A DNA stretch of 64,000 nt from NCBI RefSeq assembly GCF_000422665.1, contig NZ_AUGM01000018.1:1-64000 (forward strand). Direction: 5' to 3'. Shown here piece by piece: positions 27,311 through 36,548 of the stretch (position 1 is its first letter; every line of letters begins with the position of its first letter). Under the pieces are notes generated by a model. It worked only from the letters and a program-made list of their open reading frames with translations, did not search any database and was not told where the DNA came from. The position numbers and the translations under genes were made by a program. This DNA is from Ferrimonas senticii DSM 18821 (GTDB taxonomy: Bacteria > Pseudomonadota > Gammaproteobacteria > Enterobacterales > Shewanellaceae).

Positions 27311-30028
27311 GTGATAAAACAATTTACAACGTCATTGACGCTGGTGATGTCGATGCTGGCGGCAGCAGCAATGGCGAAGCCGATAACGCCAGCGGTGATC
27401 ATGGATTTCCAAAGCCTAACGCAGCCAGTGCTGTCTGATAATGGCGCGACCCTAGCCTACGTGGCGGCGCCGGATCGTGGCGATAGCATCGGCAAATTAC
27501 AACGGATTGGCGGCAATTTGTTCTCGATTGACGGCGGCAGTGCACCGATACTGAGTGCCGATGGTCAGTTTGCGCTGTTTGTTATTGAACCGCCGCTGTT
27601 GGCGCGTGAAAACGCCGATGCCCAAGCGCGCAAAAAGCTGAAAGCCGACCGGGTGCTGATCGACAGTCAGAGTGGTCAGATGATCCGTTTTGAGCGGGTC
27701 AAACAGGCGTGGTTTAGTGCCGATGGCAAGCGGCTGCTGTTGCTGCATGAATTGGCCGAAAGCCAACAGCCTGATAGTAAAGAGGCTGAAGACAACGACA
27801 AAGCTAAGCTGGGTACCAGTTTGACGGTGCGTGATCTTGCTACGGGCAAAACCCGAATGGTCAGTCACGTGCGGCAAGTGGTGATGGCAAAAGACGCTAA
27901 CGTTATCGCCTACAGCACCGCCACCGATAATGGTGCCAATGGCATCTATCTGCTCAATGGCGATCTCAGCTCTACCGAAGTGCATCGCCAAGCTGGACAC
28001 ATCAGTGGCGACATTACCCTTAGTGACGACGGCCAGTTGCTGGCTTTCAGTTGGGGCAACCGTGATGAGGCTAAGCGCCAACGGCAGCACCAAGTGGCCA
28101 TTTTTGAAGTGGATGAAGATCTGCGCTGGCTGGATGTCAATCACGCTGATTTTATTGTCAGTGGCTACAGTGAACTGACGTTTTCTGCCGACAACCAGCG
28201 TCTGTTTATCGGCCGTCAGGCGCGCCGTCCGAGAGTGGATAAGCCCGCCGAATTTGCTGACGCCCAAGCGCTGCAAGACATCACGCAGCTGCAAAACAAA
28301 GCCGATCTGGTGTTGTGGCATGGTGACGATCCGCGGATTAAGACCCATGAGCAAAAGCAGTTTGAGGATGAGTTTAAGCGCCAGTTCCTTGGGGTTTGGA
28401 ACCTCGACCAAGATGAATTTGTGCAGTTAGCGGATCCGCAACTCGAACAGGTGCTTGTCAGTGATAATGGCCGCTACCTGCTGGGATCTTCCGATCAACT
28501 CTATCGGCGCATGCAAAGCTGGGCCGGCAGTTACCGTGACTGGTATCTGGTTGATATGAACAACGGCCAACGCCGTTTGCTGATAACCCAAGCCAGTTGG
28601 AACGACAGCCCGACCTTGGCAACCGATGACAGTGCGGTGGCGTGGTACGTGCGTGGCGAACTGTTCTGGCACGACATTAAAGCCAACAGCACCAGCAAAG
28701 TGGGGCCGGGCTTCGCCAATGAAGATCATGATTATCCGAGTCCAGCACCAAGCTACGGCTTTGGCCCGTGGTTGGCGGATGGCCAAGGGCTGATCGTTTA
28801 CGACAAGTACGATTTGCATCTGCTGCAACGGGATAAGCTTAAGCCGCTGACCGAAGGGCGTCAGCGTCAGGTCAGCTATCGAGTGGTTGAGCAAGATCCA
28901 CAGCTAACACTGTACCCGTTAGCAAGTCCGCTGCTGCTGCACAGTACTAATCAGATCAGCCGCGATGAGGGACTGCATCTGCTTAATATCGCTACCGGAG
29001 CGGTAAACCCTTGGCGCCAGTATCAGGGTCGTATTCGCTTTGTTAGCAAAGCCAAAAACAGTGCTGCAGCGCTGTACAGCCAAGAGCGTTATGACCAATT
29101 CCCCGATCTCTATCTGGCCGAGGGTAACCGCGGCGATTTGACCCAGGTGACCTTCTTGGGCAAACAGTTGGATGATCTAGACTGGGGTAATGCCAAACCG
29201 GTGCAGTGGCGCAATGACCGCGGTCAAGATCTCACTGGGGTTGTGATTACCCCTGAAGGTTGGGATGGCACAACGCCGTTGCCGACGGTGGTCTATTTCT
29301 ATCGATTGATGGGGCAGTATCTGCATCGATTCCCGCAGATGGCGCTTAATCATCGACCGAACTTCCCTTGGTACAACTCGCAAGGTTTCGCCATCTTTAT
29401 GCCAGATGTGAAGTTTGCCATTGGTGAGCCGGGCGCCTCGACCAAATCGGCGTTGCTGTCTGGGGTGGAACGATTAGTCGAGTTGGGGATCACCGATCCC
29501 AACCGGGTTGGCCTAAATGGCCACTCCTGGGCCGGTTATCAGGGCGCGCAGTTGGTGACGCAGACCGATGCCTTTGCCGCGGTTGTCGCCGGAGCGCCGG
29601 TGTCAAACATGACTTCGGCTTATACCGGTATTCGCTTAAAAAGTGGCCTTGGGCGGCAATTTCAGTATGAAGCCGGGCAAAGCCGTATCGGCGTTAGTCT
29701 GTACCGGGCGCCGGAACTTTATCTGGAAAATAGCCCCGTGTTTAATGTCGACAAGATCAATACGCCGATGCTGATCATGTTCGGCGATCAAGACGATGCC
29801 GTGCCATGGCAACAAGGGATAGAGCTGTACTTAGCGATGCGGCGGTTATCTAAGCCGGTGGTGATGCTGCAATACCAAGGGGAGCCGCATCATCTGAAGC
29901 AGTATCCCAACAAGGTCGACTATGCGCTTAAGACCATGGCGTTCTACCAACATACCTTGCAAGGCAAACCGGCGCCGCAATGGTGGTTGAACGGCCAGCC
30001 ATGGCGGCAACCGGATCTTAAGCAATAA
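27311..30028 (+). CDS. S9-family serine peptidase (prolyl oligopeptidase-like), exported
   Basis: A 905-residue exported peptidase. A signal peptide occupies residues 1-22. A long beta-propeller-like region (about 35-600) is followed by an alpha/beta hydrolase catalytic domain. The catalytic serine is in GLNGHSWAGYQ, the aspartate in FGDQDDAVPW and the histidine in QGEPHHLKQ, in the order of the S9 family. The catalytic segment looks like the S9C/DPP group found in many marine gammaproteobacteria. It probably trims peptides in the periplasm. The start is GTG. A strong terminator follows. Confidence 0.9.
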   Translation: MIKQFTTSLTLVMSMLAAAAMAKPITPAVIMDFQSLTQPVLSDNGATLAYVAAPDRGDSIGKLQRIGGNLFSIDGGSAPILSADGQFALFVIEPPLLARENADAQARKKLKADRVLIDSQSGQMIRFERVKQAWFSADGKRLLLLHELAESQQPDSKEAEDNDKAKLGTSLTVRDLATGKTRMVSHVRQVVMAKDANVIAYSTATDNGANGIYLLNGDLSSTEVHRQAGHISGDITLSDDGQLLAFSWGNRDEAKRQRQHQVAIFEVDEDLRWLDVNHADFIVSGYSELTFSADNQRLFIGRQARRPRVDKPAEFADAQALQDITQLQNKADLVLWHGDDPRIKTHEQKQFEDEFKRQFLGVWNLDQDEFVQLADPQLEQVLVSDNGRYLLGSSDQLYRRMQSWAGSYRDWYLVDMNNGQRRLLITQASWNDSPTLATDDSAVAWYVRGELFWHDIKANSTSKVGPGFANEDHDYPSPAPSYGFGPWLADGQGLIVYDKYDLHLLQRDKLKPLTEGRQRQVSYRVVEQDPQLTLYPLASPLLLHSTNQISRDEGLHLLNIATGAVNPWRQYQGRIRFVSKAKNSAAALYSQERYDQFPDLYLAEGNRGDLTQVTFLGKQLDDLDWGNAKPVQWRNDRGQDLTGVVITPEGWDGTTPLPTVVYFYRLMGQYLHRFPQMALNHRPNFPWYNSQGFAIFMPDVKFAIGEPGASTKSALLSGVERLVELGITDPNRVGLNGHSWAGYQGAQLVTQTDAFAAVVAGAPVSNMTSAYTGIRLKSGLGRQFQYEAGQSRIGVSLYRAPELYLENSPVFNVDKINTPMLIMFGDQDDAVPWQQGIELYLAMRRLSKPVVMLQYQGEPHHLKQYPNKVDYALKTMAFYQHTLQGKPAPQWWLNGQPWRQPDLKQ

Positions 30029-30043
30029 CCGTTAGCTATTTGT

Positions 30044-30075
30044 AAACGCCGGCTCATCTGAGCCGGCGTTTTATT
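30044..30075 (+). terminator. Intrinsic terminator after the S9 peptidase gene
   Basis: A 13-bp perfect stem AAACGCCGGCTCA/TGAGCCGGCGTTT with a 2-base spacer, followed by TATT. Confidence 0.88.
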
Positions 30076-30153
30076 ATCAAGGCTGACGTCATTCGAACGT
30101 CGCCACTTTTTAGCGATGAGTGACAACCAAAGTTCGAACCACTGTGCGGCCGC

Positions 30154-30555
30154 TTACAGCCGGGTGATGGCGAACTTGCCGGAAGCCGACTGACCCCACT
30201 CCACCAACTTGCCATTTTTAAACAGCAACGGCGTGGTCTCGTCGTGGCTGGTTAAACCATCGCTGCGACGATGCTGGGTTCGGTAGCGTAGCAGTAACCA
30301 TTGATTGCCATCTTGGTCGGTATGCGCTTCGGTAAAGTCGGCACTACCCAGCTGGTCCATAATCTCGAGGTTACTTTTGCCATACTCCAAACGGCTGATA
30401 AGCTCCGCGTTTCGCTGTTGTCGCTGCTCCCAATCTTGCGGTTCGGCCACTTGATACTGCTGTTGCCAGAGACCATAAAGGGCGGTACTTGAGAGTAATA
30501 TCGCCACTGACGACAGGCTTATCTGCAGCAGTTGGCTCAGTTTTATCTTGGTCAA
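30154..30555 (-). CDS. DUF3192-family small membrane-anchored protein
   Basis: A 133-residue protein with one N-terminal hydrophobic segment (about 11-30) that anchors or exports it. The remainder has a pattern I associate with DUF3192: a segment like MDQLGSADFTEAH, then LRYRTQHRRSDGLTSHDETTPLLF, then GKLVEWG. This family is common in Shewanella and Vibrio relatives and has no known function. It is transcribed alone, convergent with the S9 peptidase gene. Confidence 0.7.
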   Translation of the reverse strand: MTKIKLSQLLQISLSSVAILLSSTALYGLWQQQYQVAEPQDWEQRQQRNAELISRLEYGKSNLEIMDQLGSADFTEAHTDQDGNQWLLLRYRTQHRRSDGLTSHDETTPLLFKNGKLVEWGQSASGKFAITRL

Positions 30556-30842
30556 AACGACAACCTTACAGCGATGGCAACTGACGTAAGTGTAGTGCGA
30601 GCTGGTAATGGTGTTGTTAAGCCGCCAGCAAGCATTGATATGGCCTACCTATGTTGTTGTAAATCAATCGATAATTAACTGATAGGGGTGATTCAAAGGG
30701 GATTGCGGTGAAGCCCGCATTAATCACTGTTGGTTATCACAAACCATAGACAGCCATAGTGAAAAATTGTTAAAAGTCAGAGCCTAACCGCAATAGCAGC
30801 GGTAGTTGAAAAACAAAAAAACATTACAAGTGAAGTTAAACC

Positions 30843-32063
30843 ATGAACCAATTACAGTCAGTTGCAGCTAAGTTTGCCGAAGGCAGCCTAGTGAAACAGA
30901 TCCTCGTTGGTCTTATCGCCGGTATTGCCCTAGCAGCATTGGCGCCAGAGGCCGCTAAATCGGTTGCCGTACTCGGCAACTTTTTCGTATCTGCATTAAA
31001 AGCGGTAGCACCGATCTTGGTGTTTATTTTGGTGGCGTCCTCCATCGCCAACAAAAATCCAGATCAAGCCACCAACATGCGTCCGATCATCGGTCTGTAC
31101 TTGCTCGGTACTTTGGCCGCATCGGTCACTGCGGTAGTGATGAGCTTCATGTTCCCAACTACCTTGGCGCTGACTGCCGATGCCGCCTCGGCTAATCCGC
31201 CAGAGGGCATTGGTGAGGTTATCAACACCTTGCTGTTCAATGTCGTTGACAACCCAGTTAACGCGCTGATGACTGGTAACTTTATCGGTATCCTTGCGTG
31301 GGGTGTGGCACTGGGCTTATCGCTGCATCGCGCCTCTGATGCCACTAAGCAGGTGTTTAAAGACGTTTCTGACGGCATCACCAGCATTGTTCGAGTCGTG
31401 ATCCGCTTTGCGCCGTTCGGTATTTTTGGTTTGGTGGCAAACACCATCGCCACCACCGGCTTTGACGCTCTGTGGGGCTACAGCCACCTACTGGCGGTTC
31501 TGCTGGGGGCAATGGCTCTGATCGCCTTCGTACTGAACCCAGCGATCGTATTTTGGAAAACCAAACAAAACCCATACCCACTGGTGTTCCAATGTTTGCG
31601 TGAAAGCGGCGTGACCGCATTCTTTACTCGCTCTTCTGCCGCTAACGTGCCGGTAAACATGGCGCTGTGTAAGAAACTGGGCCTGCATGAAGATACCTAC
31701 TCGGTGTCAATTCCACTGGGCGCCACCATCAACATGGCGGGTGCGGCGATTACCATCACCGTGCTGACCTTGGCGGCGGTGCACACTCAAGGTGTGGAAG
31801 TGGATCTGGCTACCGCAGTATTGCTGAGCGTGGTCGCGGCGGTTTCCGCTTGTGGTGCCTCTGGGGTAGCTGGCGGTTCACTGCTGCTGATCCCACTGGC
31901 TTGTTCGTTGTTTGGCATCAGCAATGACGTGGCGATGCAGGTAGTGGCGGTTGGCTTTATTATCGGCGTAATCCAAGATTCCGCTGAAACCGCGCTGAAC
32001 AGCTCTACCGACGTGCTGTTCACCGCCGCCGCAGACATCGCAGCAAACAATCAAAAAGCGTAA
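30843..32063 (+). CDS. sstT: Serine/threonine:sodium symporter SstT
   Basis: A 406-residue secondary transporter of the DAACS (glutamate transporter-like) family that imports serine and threonine with sodium. About eight helices and two re-entrant loops are expected. Characteristic stretches are [18 protein letters not shown] at the start, [39 protein letters not shown] and [18 protein letters not shown]. Length matches E. coli SstT (414). The 287-base upstream region holds its promoter, but no clear box could be assigned. A terminator follows. Confidence 0.96.
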   Translation: MNQLQSVAAKFAEGSLVKQILVGLIAGIALAALAPEAAKSVAVLGNFFVSALKAVAPILVFILVASSIANKNPDQATNMRPIIGLYLLGTLAASVTAVVMSFMFPTTLALTADAASANPPEGIGEVINTLLFNVVDNPVNALMTGNFIGILAWGVALGLSLHRASDATKQVFKDVSDGITSIVRVVIRFAPFGIFGLVANTIATTGFDALWGYSHLLAVLLGAMALIAFVLNPAIVFWKTKQNPYPLVFQCLRESGVTAFFTRSSAANVPVNMALCKKLGLHEDTYSVSIPLGATINMAGAAITITVLTLAAVHTQGVEVDLATAVLLSVVAAVSACGASGVAGGSLLLIPLACSLFGISNDVAMQVVAVGFIIGVIQDSAETALNSSTDVLFTAAADIAANNQKA

Positions 32064-32107
32064 TCTATCCAAATAAAAATAATAAGATACGTTTGATTTG
32101 ATGCAGT

Positions 32108-32146
32108 AACGCCCCAAGCTAAGAACCCTTGGGGCGTTTTGTTTTT
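32108..32146 (+). terminator. Intrinsic terminator after sstT
   Basis: An 11-bp perfect stem AACGCCCCAAG/CTTGGGGCGTT with a 9-base loop, followed by TTGTTTTTT. It ends only 10 bases before the next gene. Confidence 0.92.
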
Positions 32147-32155
32147 TGGGCAGTC

Positions 32156-32719
32156 ATGAAAGTAACTATTGATAATCGGCTCACCTTGGCGCTGCTTGAA
32201 CCTAGGTTTGCCAGCGAATTTTGGCAACTGGTGCAGCAGCAGCGGGGCTATTTAAGCCAGTTTTTGGCGTGGCCAGAGAAAGCCTTTGATGTAAGTTTTT
32301 TTACTCAGTTTATCGAGGCTAAGCGACACGAGTACGCGATTGGTAAGTCGTTGACGATGGCGATTTTGCTTGAGGGTAAGGTGGTCGGTTGCGTTAGCTT
32401 TAATGAAATCAACAAGAGCCTCAGTAAAGCCAGCATAGGCTATTGGCTTAGTCGCGATGTACAAGGGCAGGGGATTGTCACCATGGCGGTGGCGAAGTTG
32501 ATTGAGTTGGGGTTTAACCACTGCAAACTGGCAAAAGTAGAGCTCGCCGCCGCCACTGACAACATCGCCAGCCAAGCGGTTGCAGGCCGTTTGGGGTTCA
32601 CCCTAGAGGGCACCATTCGTCGCGCCGAAAACCTTAATGGTCGGATTGTTGACCATCGTTTTTATGGCTTGTTGAAGTCCGAATGGTTGCGTCAGCAAGG
32701 TGCTGATCAAGCCAATTAG
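32156..32719 (+). CDS. GNAT acetyltransferase, RimJ/RimL type
   Basis: A 187-residue N-acetyltransferase of the RimJ/RimL group, most like the YdaF-type putative ribosomal-protein-serine acetyltransferases. The GNAT beta4-alpha3 region is IGYWLSRDVQGQGIVTMAV, with the acetyl-CoA loop as Q-x-Q-G-x-V rather than the usual R/Q-x-x-G-x-G/A. Then come ELAAATDNIASQAVAGRLGF, ending in GRIVDHRFYGLL. The target could be a ribosomal protein or a small amine. The ATG at 32156 is preferred to the GTG/TTG-type start at 32129, which lies in the sstT terminator. Its last four bases overlap the convergent hydrolase gene. Confidence 0.85.
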   Translation: MKVTIDNRLTLALLEPRFASEFWQLVQQQRGYLSQFLAWPEKAFDVSFFTQFIEAKRHEYAIGKSLTMAILLEGKVVGCVSFNEINKSLSKASIGYWLSRDVQGQGIVTMAVAKLIELGFNHCKLAKVELAAATDNIASQAVAGRLGFTLEGTIRRAENLNGRIVDHRFYGLLKSEWLRQQGADQAN

Positions 32720-33528
32720 CTTAAGTCGGTTACCGCTAAGGCCGAACGCACTAAGTTGGTTTTACAAAAGTTGTAGCCGGTGACCAAGCCCACCATATCC
32801 TCTTTGCCAAGCAGTCGTTTGACAATTTGAGCCAGCGGCAGCCCTTGCTGTTGCAGCGATTGGGCGTGTTGACACAGTTGCCGCAGGTTATCGAGCTTCT
32901 CTGCTAAGGCGTTGTGGCCGTCGGTAACCGGGCCTCGGTGGGGGCAAAGTAGCGTGTCAAAATCCAGTGCCAGTACTTTGCGTAAACTGGCCATCAGTTC
33001 ATCGAGGTTTTCATCGCTGCGAAAATAGCGGATGGTTTTTGACAGATACAGATCGCCAGAGAACAGGTAGCCTTGCTGCGGTAGGTAAAAGCAGGTGAGA
33101 TCCCGCGCATGCCCTGGGGTATGCACCGGCATAATACGGCTACCGTTATCCAACACTAAATCATCGGCAAACGGCTGGGTCTCGACCGGCTTGGGCTTAC
33201 CCCAAAATAACTGCTGTAGCAGCGGCGTCTTGTAGCCATTTCGCAGCTTATCGAGCGCCTGGGTTGGCGCGTACGGGATCAGCTGATACTTGGCGGCGAT
33301 GGCGGCTCCGTTTGCCGCATGATCTTCATGATGGTGAGTGATCAACAACTGCCGTGGCGGGCGCTCGGCAACAAATTGCTCGACCTCTGGCCATTGATTG
33401 CCTGGGCCGGTATCAAACAGGGTGTCGCCGATGCGGTAGACGATAAAGGTGGTGTTGATCCCTAAGTTAAAGCGGCCAACCCGAGCTCCTTCCACTAAGT
33501 CATGCTGATAGCGTTGTCGAACTGGCAT
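32716..33528 (-). CDS. MBL-fold metallo-hydrolase
   Basis: A 270-residue metallo-beta-lactamase-fold hydrolase with a complete metal site: THHHEDH (T-H-x-H-x-D-H), then a histidine in HTPGHARD, the bridging aspartate in FSGDLYL, and the late histidine in LLCPHRGP. A C-terminal helical domain of about 60 residues follows, as in the glyoxalase II-like and LACTB2-like groups. The substrate is unknown. The ATG at 33528 has AAGG upstream. A TetR-type operator-like palindrome (33557-33572) lies just ahead. Confidence 0.88.
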   Translation of the reverse strand: MPVRQRYQHDLVEGARVGRFNLGINTTFIVYRIGDTLFDTGPGNQWPEVEQFVAERPPRQLLITHHHEDHAANGAAIAAKYQLIPYAPTQALDKLRNGYKTPLLQQLFWGKPKPVETQPFADDLVLDNGSRIMPVHTPGHARDLTCFYLPQQGYLFSGDLYLSKTIRYFRSDENLDELMASLRKVLALDFDTLLCPHRGPVTDGHNALAEKLDNLRQLCQHAQSLQQQGLPLAQIVKRLLGKEDMVGLVTGYNFCKTNLVRSALAVTDLS

Positions 33529-33556
33529 GGCACCACCTTGCAAGTAAACGATTAAT

Positions 33557-33572
33557 TTAAACGTTTGTTTAA
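33557..33572 (-). promoter_or_regulatory. TetR-type operator-like palindrome before the MBL hydrolase gene
   Basis: TTAAAC-N4-GTTTAA is a perfect 6+6 inverted repeat, 28 bases upstream of the hydrolase start. The AAAC-N4-GTTT core is like the sites reported for PsrA, the fatty-acid-responsive TetR-family regulator of pseudomonads and Shewanella. No TetR gene is in the window. Confidence 0.45.
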
Positions 33573-33634
33573 CCTAGGGGGCGAGGCGGGGAAAAGCAAC
33601 TGATGGGATCATTCCCATCTCGAACTGCGGCTCA

Positions 33635-34327
33635 CTACCAAGCCAATTCGCTGCCGTCATAATTAATGAATTTGCCGCTGTCGGCTAAGGTTAACTGCTC
33701 GATTACATGCGCCATACCGGCTACGGAGGTAGCGGCGTCGATGTGCGCTTGTGGCCCGCCCATGTCGGTTTGCACCCAGCCAGGGTGCAAGCTGACCACC
33801 GAAATACCTCGAGGACCTAGATCGCGGCTGAGGCTCATAGCGATGGCGTTGACCGCCGATTTGGAGGCACGATAGAAGTAAGCGCCGCCTTTTTGATTAT
33901 CACTGATGCTGCCCATTTTCGAGGAGACAATGGCGACTTTGCTGTTGCGCTCGAGGTTGCCGATAAGGCTTTGCACCAGCAGCAGCGGAGCCAACACATT
34001 AACCTGCATCACTTCGCTAAACCCTTGTGGGGTGACTTGGCCAAAAGGGACGCCCTTGGGGCCATAGGTGCCGGCGTTATTGATCACTAGATCAAGCGCT
34101 CGGCCCTGCAAATAATCACTAAGGCCGTTGAATTGCTCTGGCTCGGTGACGTCCAAGCCAACCAACTCCAACTGGCCCGGATGCCGCTCTGACAGTTGCT
34201 GTAACGACAACGCTTGCTCGGGGGCGCGGCAGCAGCCGATCACGGTATCGCCAGCGGCGAGGTAATGACGGACAAATTCCAAGCCGATGCCACGGTTGGC
34301 GCCGGTGATCAATACGGTGTTATTCAT
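33635..34327 (-). CDS. SDR-family oxidoreductase (C-factor-like)
   Basis: A 230-residue classical short-chain dehydrogenase/reductase. The NAD(P)-binding motif is TGANRGIGLE at about residues 8-17, NNAG is at about 84-87, and the catalytic Ser-Tyr-Lys set appears as VSSKMGS, then YFYRASKSA. The HPGWVQTDMGG segment resembles CsgA/C-factor and sniffer-like carbonyl reductases. The substrate is unknown. It is upstream of the MBL hydrolase gene on the same strand, 106 bases apart. Confidence 0.88.
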   Translation of the reverse strand: MNNTVLITGANRGIGLEFVRHYLAAGDTVIGCCRAPEQALSLQQLSERHPGQLELVGLDVTEPEQFNGLSDYLQGRALDLVINNAGTYGPKGVPFGQVTPQGFSEVMQVNVLAPLLLVQSLIGNLERNSKVAIVSSKMGSISDNQKGGAYFYRASKSAVNAIAMSLSRDLGPRGISVVSLHPGWVQTDMGGPQAHIDAATSVAGMAHVIEQLTLADSGKFINYDGSELAW

Positions 34328-34353
34328 GGCAACTCCCTCGCTATTTTCGCCGT

Positions 34354-35112
34354 TTAACTGCGGATCCGAAATTGGTTCAGATTGAGGTTTAGTGGAATAT
34401 CACGGCGCAGTCGCACTAATTGATAGCTAAGACGGGCTACCTCGTGGTGCTGCGTCAGTTTTTGTCCCAGCTTGCCCTCTGGCAATTGCTGGTAAATTGC
34501 TGCCAGATTGGGCTGTTCACTAAGCAGTTGTTGCGCAGTCTTTTTTCCGATCCCAGGTACCCCTGGAATGCCATTGCCGCTGTCGCCAGCCAATGCCCAA
34601 AAGTCCAGCAGTTGCTGACAAGGAACGCCGATTTTGTGCTCGATCAGCGCTGCATCAATCGCTTCGCCTTGAAAGTGATCCCACTGTTGGATCTGGGCGC
34701 TATGCAGTTGTCCAAAGCCTTTGTCGGTAGAGAGGATCAGCACTTGGCCCTGATGCTGGGCGATTTTATCGGCGATGGTAGCGATGATGTCATCGGCTTC
34801 GACATCGGCTTCTAAGACCGAATGAACCCCGTGCTTTTCCAGTGCTTCGCGCAAGCTTGGCAATTGCGCGGCGAGATCCGCTGGCATCGGCTTGCGGTGT
34901 GCCTTGTAGTCGGGATACAACGCCTTGCGCCAACTGTGTTGATGGCCGCCATCCCAAACTAGGATGGCGTGGCTAGGCTGGTGGAAGTTTAGCGCTTTGG
35001 TTAGTGCTTGCTGACAACGTTCAAACAGCGCCTGACTGTCGTTTTCTGGCACGGCAGCGTGGATCCGGCGGATCAAATTTAAGGCGTCAATAAGCAGCAG
35101 TTTGATGGTCAT
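34354..35112 (-). CDS. xni: Flap endonuclease Xni (exonuclease IX family)
   Basis: A 252-residue nuclease related to the 5' nuclease domain of DNA polymerase I. The acidic metal ligands are in [38 protein letters not shown] and [20 protein letters not shown], the last being the helix-hairpin-helix motif. Length equals E. coli Xni (251). Its start overlaps the ppnN stop by four bases, so it is translationally coupled to that gene. Confidence 0.95.
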   Translation of the reverse strand: MTIKLLLIDALNLIRRIHAAVPENDSQALFERCQQALTKALNFHQPSHAILVWDGGHQHSWRKALYPDYKAHRKPMPADLAAQLPSLREALEKHGVHSVLEADVEADDIIATIADKIAQHQGQVLILSTDKGFGQLHSAQIQQWDHFQGEAIDAALIEHKIGVPCQQLLDFWALAGDSGNGIPGVPGIGKKTAQQLLSEQPNLAAIYQQLPEGKLGQKLTQHHEVARLSYQLVRLRRDIPLNLNLNQFRIRS

Positions 35113-36464
35113 CCAGTGTGGATCTCGTAGCAGGGGTGGTAGTCGCCTTGAAGTTTCATTCTTCCCTGGGCAACAAAGGCAGCCAGCAGCTTATCCATGC
35201 GGGTCATCATCGCTGGATCGCCACTTAACTGGAATCGGCCGTGGCGTTCTATCGCTTTGATGCCACTGGCTTTTACATTGCCGGCTACGATACCAGAAAA
35301 GGCTTTGCGAAGGTTACCGGCGAGCACCGCAGGGTTACTGCCCGGGGTGAGCGCCAGATTGGCCATCGCGTCGTGGCTGGGCTCAAACGGCAGTTGAAAT
35401 TCAGGCTCGATGGTCAGTCCCCAATTAAAGGCGTAGGCATCGCCGGTCAGTTTGCGATGGGCGCGCACTTGCTCGGTGTGCTGTTTTAGATAGCGGGCGA
35501 CGGCGACCGGATCATCAATGATAATATGGTAGCGACTGCGGGCTTGTTGGCCTAAGGTCGCGCCAATAAACTCGTCTATCTCGGCAAAATAATCGGCGCT
35601 GCTGGCTGGCCCCGTCAGTACCACTGGCATCGGTTCGGCGCGATTGTGCTCGTTGAGCAAGATCCCAAGCAGATACAACAACTCTTCGGCTGTGCCGACG
35701 CCACCGGGAAAGATCACTATGCCGTGGGCGACGCGAACAAAGGCCTCTAAGCGCTTCTCAATATCGGGCAAGATCACCAGTTCATTGACGATCTGGTTTG
35801 GTGGCTCGGCGGCGATGATTGATGGTTCGGTTAGGCCAAGGAAGCGACCATCTTTGAGCCGCTGCTTGGCATGGGCGATCGCCGCCCCCTTCATTGGCCC
35901 TTCCATAGCACCTGGACCGCAACCGGTGCAGATGTTGAGATCCCGCAGGCCTAACTCAAAACCGACTTCGCGGGTGTAATCGTATTCGATGTCGTTGATG
36001 CTGTGGCCGCCCCAACAGACGATCATATTGGTTTTACGACTGGGGGTGATGGCTTTGGCGTGGCGCAGGATCTCAAACACCACATTGGTGATATGGCGGG
36101 CGTTAGAGAGGTTGATGTGCGCCAAATTTTGATAGCGGTCATTGATGTACAGCAGGTCCCGCAACACCGCAAACAGATGCTCTTGAATCGATCGCATCAG
36201 CTTGCCATCGACCAACGCTTCTTGCGGCGGGTAATCCAACTCTAAAAACACCCCGCGCTCTTGTTGGCGCAGGCGAATTTGAAAGTTCTGGTGCTGATTG
36301 AATAGGGCGCTGCTGTCGTCGCACTCAATGCCGGCGGCCAGCACCGCCAGTGAGCAGGAGCGAAACAGTTGATAGAGATCGGAACTGGCGCTGGCTTTTA
36401 ACCGCTCCACTTCCAGTTGAGACAACTGATCTAAGCTGCCTTTCGGTCTGACGTGAATTTGCAT
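35109..36464 (-). CDS. ppnN: Pyrimidine/purine nucleotide 5'-monophosphate nucleosidase PpnN
   Basis: A 451-residue enzyme (YgdH) that cleaves nucleoside monophosphates to base and ribose 5-phosphate; in E. coli it is activated by (p)ppGpp. The central LOG-type domain has [31 protein letters not shown] and the PGGxGTxEE motif in [18 protein letters not shown]. Flanking N- and C-terminal domains are present, and the total length matches E. coli (454). The ATG at 36464 is preferred to the in-frame start four codons earlier. It is followed by xni in an overlapping pair. Confidence 0.95.
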   Translation of the reverse strand: MQIHVRPKGSLDQLSQLEVERLKASASSDLYQLFRSCSLAVLAAGIECDDSSALFNQHQNFQIRLRQQERGVFLELDYPPQEALVDGKLMRSIQEHLFAVLRDLLYINDRYQNLAHINLSNARHITNVVFEILRHAKAITPSRKTNMIVCWGGHSINDIEYDYTREVGFELGLRDLNICTGCGPGAMEGPMKGAAIAHAKQRLKDGRFLGLTEPSIIAAEPPNQIVNELVILPDIEKRLEAFVRVAHGIVIFPGGVGTAEELLYLLGILLNEHNRAEPMPVVLTGPASSADYFAEIDEFIGATLGQQARSRYHIIIDDPVAVARYLKQHTEQVRAHRKLTGDAYAFNWGLTIEPEFQLPFEPSHDAMANLALTPGSNPAVLAGNLRKAFSGIVAGNVKASGIKAIERHGRFQLSGDPAMMTRMDKLLAAFVAQGRMKLQGDYHPCYEIHTG

Positions 36465-36548
36465 GGGGCACTCCACTGCGGTCGGGCTTGAGTTAACTTT
36501 ACGGCATTACAAGCGCTTAGGCAGAATTTTACGAGCTTAGGTTGCCCC

